DNA of 8,852 nucleotides from JAENVT01 sp031412355. Lineage in GTDB: Bacteria; Actinomycetota; Acidimicrobiia; Acidimicrobiales; Ilumatobacteraceae. Positions 5,745-8,852 of this stretch are shown piece after piece (position 1 is the first letter of the stretch; each line of letters opens with the position of its first letter). The notes beneath the pieces were generated by a model that worked only from the letters and a program-made list of their open reading frames with translations, ran no database searches and was not told the origin of the DNA. The position numbers and the translations under genes are program-made. The DNA is taken from assembly GCA_031412355.1 (NCBI GenBank), contig JANOCR010000374.1, positions 1 through 8,852 on the forward strand, given 5' to 3'.

Positions 5745-6158
5745 TCAGCTGCTGTCGGCAGGATCGATGGTCAGCCCGGCTTGGCGTTGGAACACCAGAC
5801 TGTCCCAATAGTCGATGCGATGGGCAATGCGGCCGTCGCGAACCACGAACCGCATGACGCCACGCACGGCGATCTCGCGCTCGTTCACCGTCGTGCGCAA
5901 TGTGTATGCAGCGCACACGCGTTCACCCTCGGCGACTACGTCTTCGACCTCGTACGCCAGCCCGGGCATCGAGGCCAGGAACGCCGGAAGTCGCTGGCGA
6001 TACTCGGCGATTCCCGTGCAACCGCTACCGAGCGCGGCAGTGTGCTCGTTGACGAAATCGTCGGTGACGAAGGCCGCGACCGCGTCGGCATCACCCGTAG
6101 CGAAGGCGTTGAGATAGCCGACGCAAGTGGCCGTTGGTGACCCGCCAGCGAGGCTCAC
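5745..6158 (-). CDS. SnoaL-like (NTF2-fold) protein
   Basis: A 137-residue cone-shaped alpha+beta protein of the SnoaL-like/NTF2 superfamily. It opens with the helix ATCVGYLNAFATGDADAVAAFVTDDFV, followed by NEHTAALG (37-44). A strand-rich C-terminal half ends in IAVRGVMRFVVRDGRIAHRIDYWDSLVFQRQ. GRI-x-x-x-x-D-Y-W-D (109-119) is typical of SnoaL-like members. Some relatives are polyketide cyclases, others epoxide hydrolase-like or ligand-binding proteins, so no reaction can be assigned. It is the last gene of a minus-strand unit: its ATG overlaps the stop of the VOC gene by 4 bases (ATGA), implying translational coupling. The Q-A-G-L-T-I-D tail is unremarkable. Confidence 0.85.
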   Translation of the reverse strand: MSLAGGSPTATCVGYLNAFATGDADAVAAFVTDDFVNEHTAALGSGCTGIAEYRQRLPAFLASMPGLAYEVEDVVAEGERVCAAYTLRTTVNEREIAVRGVMRFVVRDGRIAHRIDYWDSLVFQRQAGLTIDPADSS

Positions 6159-6634
6159 GAACCGTTACCCCAGACCTCCTGCACGGTCGCGTACACACCT
6201 TGGTCGTAAGAGAACTCGATCATGTTGCCGTCTGGATCTGTCAGCGCGCAGAGGTACCCGATCGGTGGGGGCCTCTCGGTCGGCGGCCAAGCCAGGCAAC
6301 CTTCTGCCTCGCCGCGCTCGGCTATGGCATCGACCTCGGCTCGGCTGGTGACCTCGATCCCAATGTGCGCGAACGGCGCCATAGTCGGCTGCGGACCTTT
6401 GTCCTGGTCGCGGACGAAACTGACCAGTACCAGGATGAAGGGCTTGTCAACCTGATCGCGGTGGCCGAGCCACGCGCCCTGGCCATCTGCGTCCTCGCGA
6501 CGGTCGAGCAACTCCAACGGCGTGTACCGCTCGTACCAGGCGATGGTCTTGTCAATGTCGGTTGCCGGCAGCGCGATGTGCGTCCACCGCATCGACGGCG
6601 GATGGATTGCATATGTGTCGACGACTTCACTCAC
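6155..6634 (-). CDS. VOC family protein (intact)
   Basis: A 159-residue VOC-fold protein with likely metal ligands H19 (WTHIALP), H90 (FAHIGIEV) and E140 (DPDGNMIEFSYDQG). The two modules span about 16-73 and 86-143. I chose the GTG at 6634 because it overlaps the stops of the preceding gene (GTGAGTGA), a common coupled arrangement. An internal ATG at residue 15 (MRWTHIAL) is the other plausible start, and the frame is open to 6655. The substrate is unknown. The gene lies between a broken VOC paralogue and a SnoaL-like gene, with overlaps on both sides, so the three were probably one operon. Because its start has no promoter box of its own, its expression should depend on the promoter ahead of the broken gene. 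Confidence 0.87.
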   Translation of the reverse strand: MSEVVDTYAIHPPSMRWTHIALPATDIDKTIAWYERYTPLELLDRREDADGQGAWLGHRDQVDKPFILVLVSFVRDQDKGPQPTMAPFAHIGIEVTSRAEVDAIAERGEAEGCLAWPPTERPPPIGYLCALTDPDGNMIEFSYDQGVYATVQEVWGNGS

Positions 6635-6963
6635 GCGTCCAGCCCTCCGGAACAACAGGATCGGAGCCGCCCTTGGTCCACAGGATCAAGGTGTTGCCCC
6701 ACGGATCGCTGAAGTTGTTGAAGCCGTTGAACTCGGCCCAATAGTGACGGCGCTACAGTTCGGTAGCCCCGAGTCGGACGGCGGTCTCGACGATGCGTTC
6801 GTCGCTGTCGCCGTCGGCAACCAGGATCCACACGCGGTGCGCGATTGCGTGCTGAGCGAACGGGGGTCGACCTCCCATCCGAACACGTCGGCGTAAACCG
6901 CCGGGAGGCCTCGAGATCGTCGCTCGGCAAATCCACGAAGATCAGCGTGTTCGGTGGGGTCAT
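6627..6963 (-). pseudogene. VOC-family pseudogene with two frameshifts and a nonsense codon
   Basis: The ATG at 6963 begins a good VOC N-terminus (NTLIFVDLPSDDLEASRRF). After codon 23 the sense continues one frame over as YADVFGWEVDPRS; adding one T to the TTT run at 6895-6897 restores it. Near 6840-6866 the sense moves to the third frame as HRVWILVADGDSDERIVETAVRLGATEL, where one extra C in the C run (6862-6866) would be enough. There a TAG (6753-6755) replaces what is probably a Trp codon, after which RRHYWAEFNGFNNF, SDPWGNTLILWTKGG and PEGWTRE continue to a stop at 6627. The repaired protein is about 112 residues, short for this family, so an internal deletion between GWEV and RVWIL is likely. 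The literal reading of the first frame (to 6631) is arginine-rich nonsense. Both indels fall in homopolymers, so sequencing error is possible for those, but not readily for the nonsense change. It heads the VOC/SnoaL operon. Confidence 0.82.
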
Positions 6964-6969
6964 GTTGCG

Positions 6970-6975
6970 AACGTA
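6970..6975 (-). promoter_or_regulatory. -10 box ahead of the VOC pseudogene/operon
   Basis: TACGTT on the minus strand followed by 6 bases and then the ATG at 6963. It is the only recognisable promoter for the pseudogene, the intact VOC gene and the SnoaL-like gene. It survives although the first gene is broken, which fits continued need for the downstream genes. Confidence 0.5.
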
Positions 6976-7046
6976 GCATCGCTGGATTGCTGGTCTGACC
7001 GCGAAATGACAATTGCCATCGACCCGAGTTCCCGGCGTCCTTGCTC

Positions 7047-8462
7047 GTGCGGTACGGTCTGATCATCGGTCCCTCGGCACGCTCCGGCGGCACGACCATC
7101 ATCGCCGGTGGCGACGTGGTGACGATGAACCGCAGCCGGCAGGTGTTGCTCGGCGGGTCCGTCGTCATCGTCGACGGTGTGATCGTCGCAGTTGGCTCGA
7201 CCAGTGACATACGTGCCGTGCATCCCGATGCGACCGTGATCGACGCAGTGGACTGCGTTGTCACTCCGGGCATGATCAACGCACACCAACATCTCACCGG
7301 GGATCCGTTGATTCGCAGCTGCATCCCAGATCTCCTTGCGCCGGGCGCCGCGATCTTTGAATGGGCCGTGCCGATCCACGCCCAGCACTCGGCCGACGAC
7401 GACGAGCTCGCCGCCAGCCTGTGCGCGATCGAATGCGCCCAGAACGGCGTCACCACCGTGGTCGAGGCCGGCACTGTTGCCCACCCGGATCGTGTCGCCG
7501 CGGCGATGCAATCGGTCGGCATCCGCGGCTCCGTCGGAACGTGGGGATGGGACGTTGAAGACGGACCCTTCGCCGGCCCGGTCGCCGAGGTGCTCGAACG
7601 ACAACGGGCCGTCGTCGAGGCCTTTCCTGCCGGTGGCCTGGTCGAGGGATGGATCACGCTGGTCGGTCACGATCTGGCCAGTGACGAGCTGCTCAGTGGT
7701 GCCGCCGAACTCGCTCGATCCATGCGCACGGGCATCACGATGCACATGTCTCCGACGTCATCGGATCCCGAGCGCTATCTGGCCCGAACGGGTCGTCGCC
7801 CCATTGCGCATCTGCAGCATCTCGGGGTGTTGGGGGCCAACCTGCTGCTGGCCCACGGTGTGTGGCTCGACGACGAGGAGATCGACCTGATCCTGTCGAG
7901 CCGCACAGCGATCGCGTACTGCCCATGGGCGTACCTGCGTCTCGGACAGGGTGTCACGCGAGCCGGCCGCCACGCCGAGATCGTCGAGCGCGGCGGTCGC
8001 GTCGCGCTCGGTTGCGACGCTTCCAACGCCGGTGATACCGCCGACATCTTGCGTGCCGCGACGTTGGCTGCAGGACTCGCACGCGACATTCGCCTCGCCC
8101 CCGAGCGGTTCGGGGCACATCAGGCGTTCGAGTTGGCAACGATCGCCGGCGCCGAGGCAATCGGCATGGCGGATCGAATCGGGTCGTTGGAGGTGGGCAA
8201 ACAGGCCGACATCGTGGTGCATGCCGCGACGGATTGGGGATGGTCCCCGCGCGGTGACGTCGGACTGCAGCTCGTCTGGGGCACCGACGGACGAACAGTG
8301 CGCGATGTCTTCGTCGCCGGCAATCCGGTGGTCCGAGACGGTCAATGCGTCACCGTGGACGCTCCCGCGCTGCGACGCGAAGCTGCCGCACAGCAGCGCT
8401 CCCTGCTGGATCGCGCCGGCATCGCCATCCCTCACGTCTGGCCACAAATCGATGCCCGCTGA
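7047..8462 (+). CDS. ATZ/TRZ-type amidohydrolase (aminohydrolase superfamily)
   Basis: About 471 residues from the GTG at 7047. It is a cytoplasmic metal-dependent hydrolase with a TIM barrel flanked by beta-sandwich strands (N-terminal TTIIAGGDVVTM and VVIVDGVIVAVG; C-terminal GKQADIVVH and VRDVFVAGNPVVRDG). Metal and catalytic positions are H80-Q-H82 in NAHQHLTGD, H233 in MHMS, H270 in LLLAHGVWL and D324 in LGCDASNAGDT. In SAH/MTA deaminase-type relatives the H-x-x-E motif supplies a catalytic Glu; here the position is Pro236 (H-M-S-P). The usual deaminase chemistry is therefore uncertain. Relatives act on C-N or C-Cl bonds of purines, pyrimidines and triazines. The start is uncertain: TTG 7041 and GTG 7047 are the only usable codons before the first strand, neither has a ribosome site, and the best promoter box points to 7065. 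A Rieske oxygenase follows after 21 bases, suggesting a shared catabolic role. Confidence 0.85.
   Translation: MRYGLIIGPSARSGGTTIIAGGDVVTMNRSRQVLLGGSVVIVDGVIVAVGSTSDIRAVHPDATVIDAVDCVVTPGMINAHQHLTGDPLIRSCIPDLLAPGAAIFEWAVPIHAQHSADDDELAASLCAIECAQNGVTTVVEAGTVAHPDRVAAAMQSVGIRGSVGTWGWDVEDGPFAGPVAEVLERQRAVVEAFPAGGLVEGWITLVGHDLASDELLSGAAELARSMRTGITMHMSPTSSDPERYLARTGRRPIAHLQHLGVLGANLLLAHGVWLDDEEIDLILSSRTAIAYCPWAYLRLGQGVTRAGRHAEIVERGGRVALGCDASNAGDTADILRAATLAAGLARDIRLAPERFGAHQAFELATIAGAEAIGMADRIGSLEVGKQADIVVHAATDWGWSPRGDVGLQLVWGTDGRTVRDVFVAGNPVVRDGQCVTVDAPALRREAAAQQRSLLDRAGIAIPHVWPQIDAR
7053..7058 (+). promoter_or_regulatory. -10-like box inside the nominal amidohydrolase N-terminus
   Basis: TACGGT, identical to the lactonase box at 709-714, is followed by 6 bases and then an in-frame ATC at 7065. 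If it is the promoter, the GTG at 7047 lies upstream of the transcript and cannot be the start. No ATG, GTG or TTG occurs at the expected position. Confidence 0.3.
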
Positions 8463-8470
8463 CCGGTGGA

Positions 8471-8476
8471 TAACGT
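8471..8476 (+). promoter_or_regulatory. -10 box of leaderless Rieske oxygenase gene
   Basis: TAACGT followed by 7 bases and then the GTG at 8484, in the 21-base gap after the amidohydrolase stop. The same hexamer and spacing precede the MarR-GNAT gene. This suggests the oxygenase can be transcribed on its own. Confidence 0.45.
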
Positions 8477-8483
8477 CGCGGCT

Positions 8484-8852
8484 GTGACCGGCATCCTGTG
8501 CGATAGCGCTGCCTTGGCCAACTCGTGGCACCCGGTCGCCAGATCGGTCGAGGTGGTGGCCGCGCCCGTCGCCGTCACCCTGCTCGGCCGCAAGGTGGTG
8601 CTGTGGCGCACGCCGTCGGGCGCTGTGTTCGCCGCACCCGATCGCTGCCCTCATTGCGAGGCGCCGCTGTCGATCGGCTCGGTGGAGGATGGCTGCCTGA
8701 CGTGCGCCTACCACGGATGGACATTTGGCGACGAGGGCCGCTGCGTGCGTGTGCCGTCGGCCAGCGATGGCGTGCCTCCCCCACCGCGAGCACATCTTGC
8801 GGGGTACGAATGTGAGGAACGGTACGGGCTGGTGTGGGTCTGCGTGGGTACG
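8484..8852 (+). CDS. Rieske [2Fe-2S] non-heme iron oxygenase, N-terminal part only
   Basis: The frame stays open from the GTG at 8484 to the right edge (123 codons), so the catalytic domain is not visible. It begins with NSWHPVARSVEV (13-24), the typical lead-in of ring-hydroxylating oxygenases. Next come GRKVVLWRTPSGAVFAAPDRC and the Rieske cluster motif C55-P-H57 with C74-A-Y-H77-G-W-T-F, the four 2Fe-2S ligands at normal spacing. SGAVFAAPDRCPHCEAPLS follows the family pattern, except that the residue after CPH is Cys58 where Arg is usual. AGYECEERYGLVWVCVG (107-123) matches the next family block, which suggests a full-length oxygenase rather than a small ferredoxin. Such enzymes insert oxygen into aromatic, heteroaromatic or sterol-like substrates with help from a reductase. 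The adjacent amidohydrolase hints at a nitrogen-heterocycle or other amine-bearing substrate, which is inference. The start is supported by TAACGT 7 bases ahead. Confidence 0.9.
   Translation, partial: MTGILCDSAALANSWHPVARSVEVVAAPVAVTLLGRKVVLWRTPSGAVFAAPDRCPHCEAPLSIGSVEDGCLTCAYHGWTFGDEGRCVRVPSASDGVPPPPRAHLAGYECEERYGLVWVCVGT

Noticed and set aside
5737..5749. Small palindrome GCTGA-ACG-TCAGC between the exporter and SnoaL-like genes
   Set aside because: Only 5 bp, and largely forced by two facing TGA stop codons; too weak to call a terminator.
6686..7657. 323-codon minus-strand frame spanning the pseudogene and the divergent gap
   Set aside because: Only the short YADVFGWEVDPRS piece is meaningful, and it belongs to the broken VOC gene; the rest is antisense to the amidohydrolase.
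6960..7745. 261-codon minus-strand open frame opposite the amidohydrolase
   Set aside because: Antisense to a well-supported enzyme, and its composition is typical of a shadow frame.

Overview
The window comes from a GC-rich actinobacterium. Gene order, protein style and promoters fit the Acidimicrobiia (Ilumatobacter-like) best, but that placement is inference from protein flavour and was not tested by any search. Coding density is high, with short gaps and several divergent gene pairs. Most gene starts lack a Shine-Dalgarno sequence. Instead they carry a TANNNT box ending exactly 6 or 7 bases before the start codon, the signature of leaderless mRNAs.

Layout: (1) 1-675, minus: the first 225 codons of dapA (lysine/cell-wall precursor synthesis), running off the left edge. 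(2) 721-1476, plus, divergent from dapA: a metallo-beta-lactamase-fold enzyme with the complete active-site set of AHL lactonases. (3) 1479-1527: a 19-bp-arm hairpin between convergent genes. (4) 1517-2464, minus: an AbiEi-like winged-helix protein with a degenerate DUF559/Vsr-like nuclease domain. (5) 2531-3319, minus: trans-aconitate 2-methyltransferase (tam). (6) 3320-3391: a compact divergent control region with a consensus-like tam promoter, direct repeats and an 18-bp palindrome. (7) 3392-5741, plus: a MarR-GNAT fusion regulator, a VOC-family protein and an EamA/DMT exporter. (8) 6963 down to 5745, minus: a three-gene overlapping unit made of a broken VOC gene, an intact VOC gene and a SnoaL-like protein. 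(9) 7047-8852, plus: an ATZ/TRZ-type amidohydrolase followed by the N-terminal part of a Rieske oxygenase, which runs off the right edge.

How they may work together: the MarR-GNAT protein is placed to control both its own promoter and tam. The VOC/VOC/SnoaL unit and the amidohydrolase/Rieske pair look like accessory small-molecule metabolism with unknown substrates. I see no tRNA, rRNA, CRISPR, transposase or phage genes. The most rewarding observations are the window-wide leaderless start rule, the operator architecture between tam and the MarR-GNAT gene, the multiply broken VOC gene, the stop-generating mismatch in the 1479-1527 hairpin, and an amidohydrolase whose usual catalytic Glu is Pro and whose start codon is unclear. 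I did not find convincing evidence of a wholly new system.
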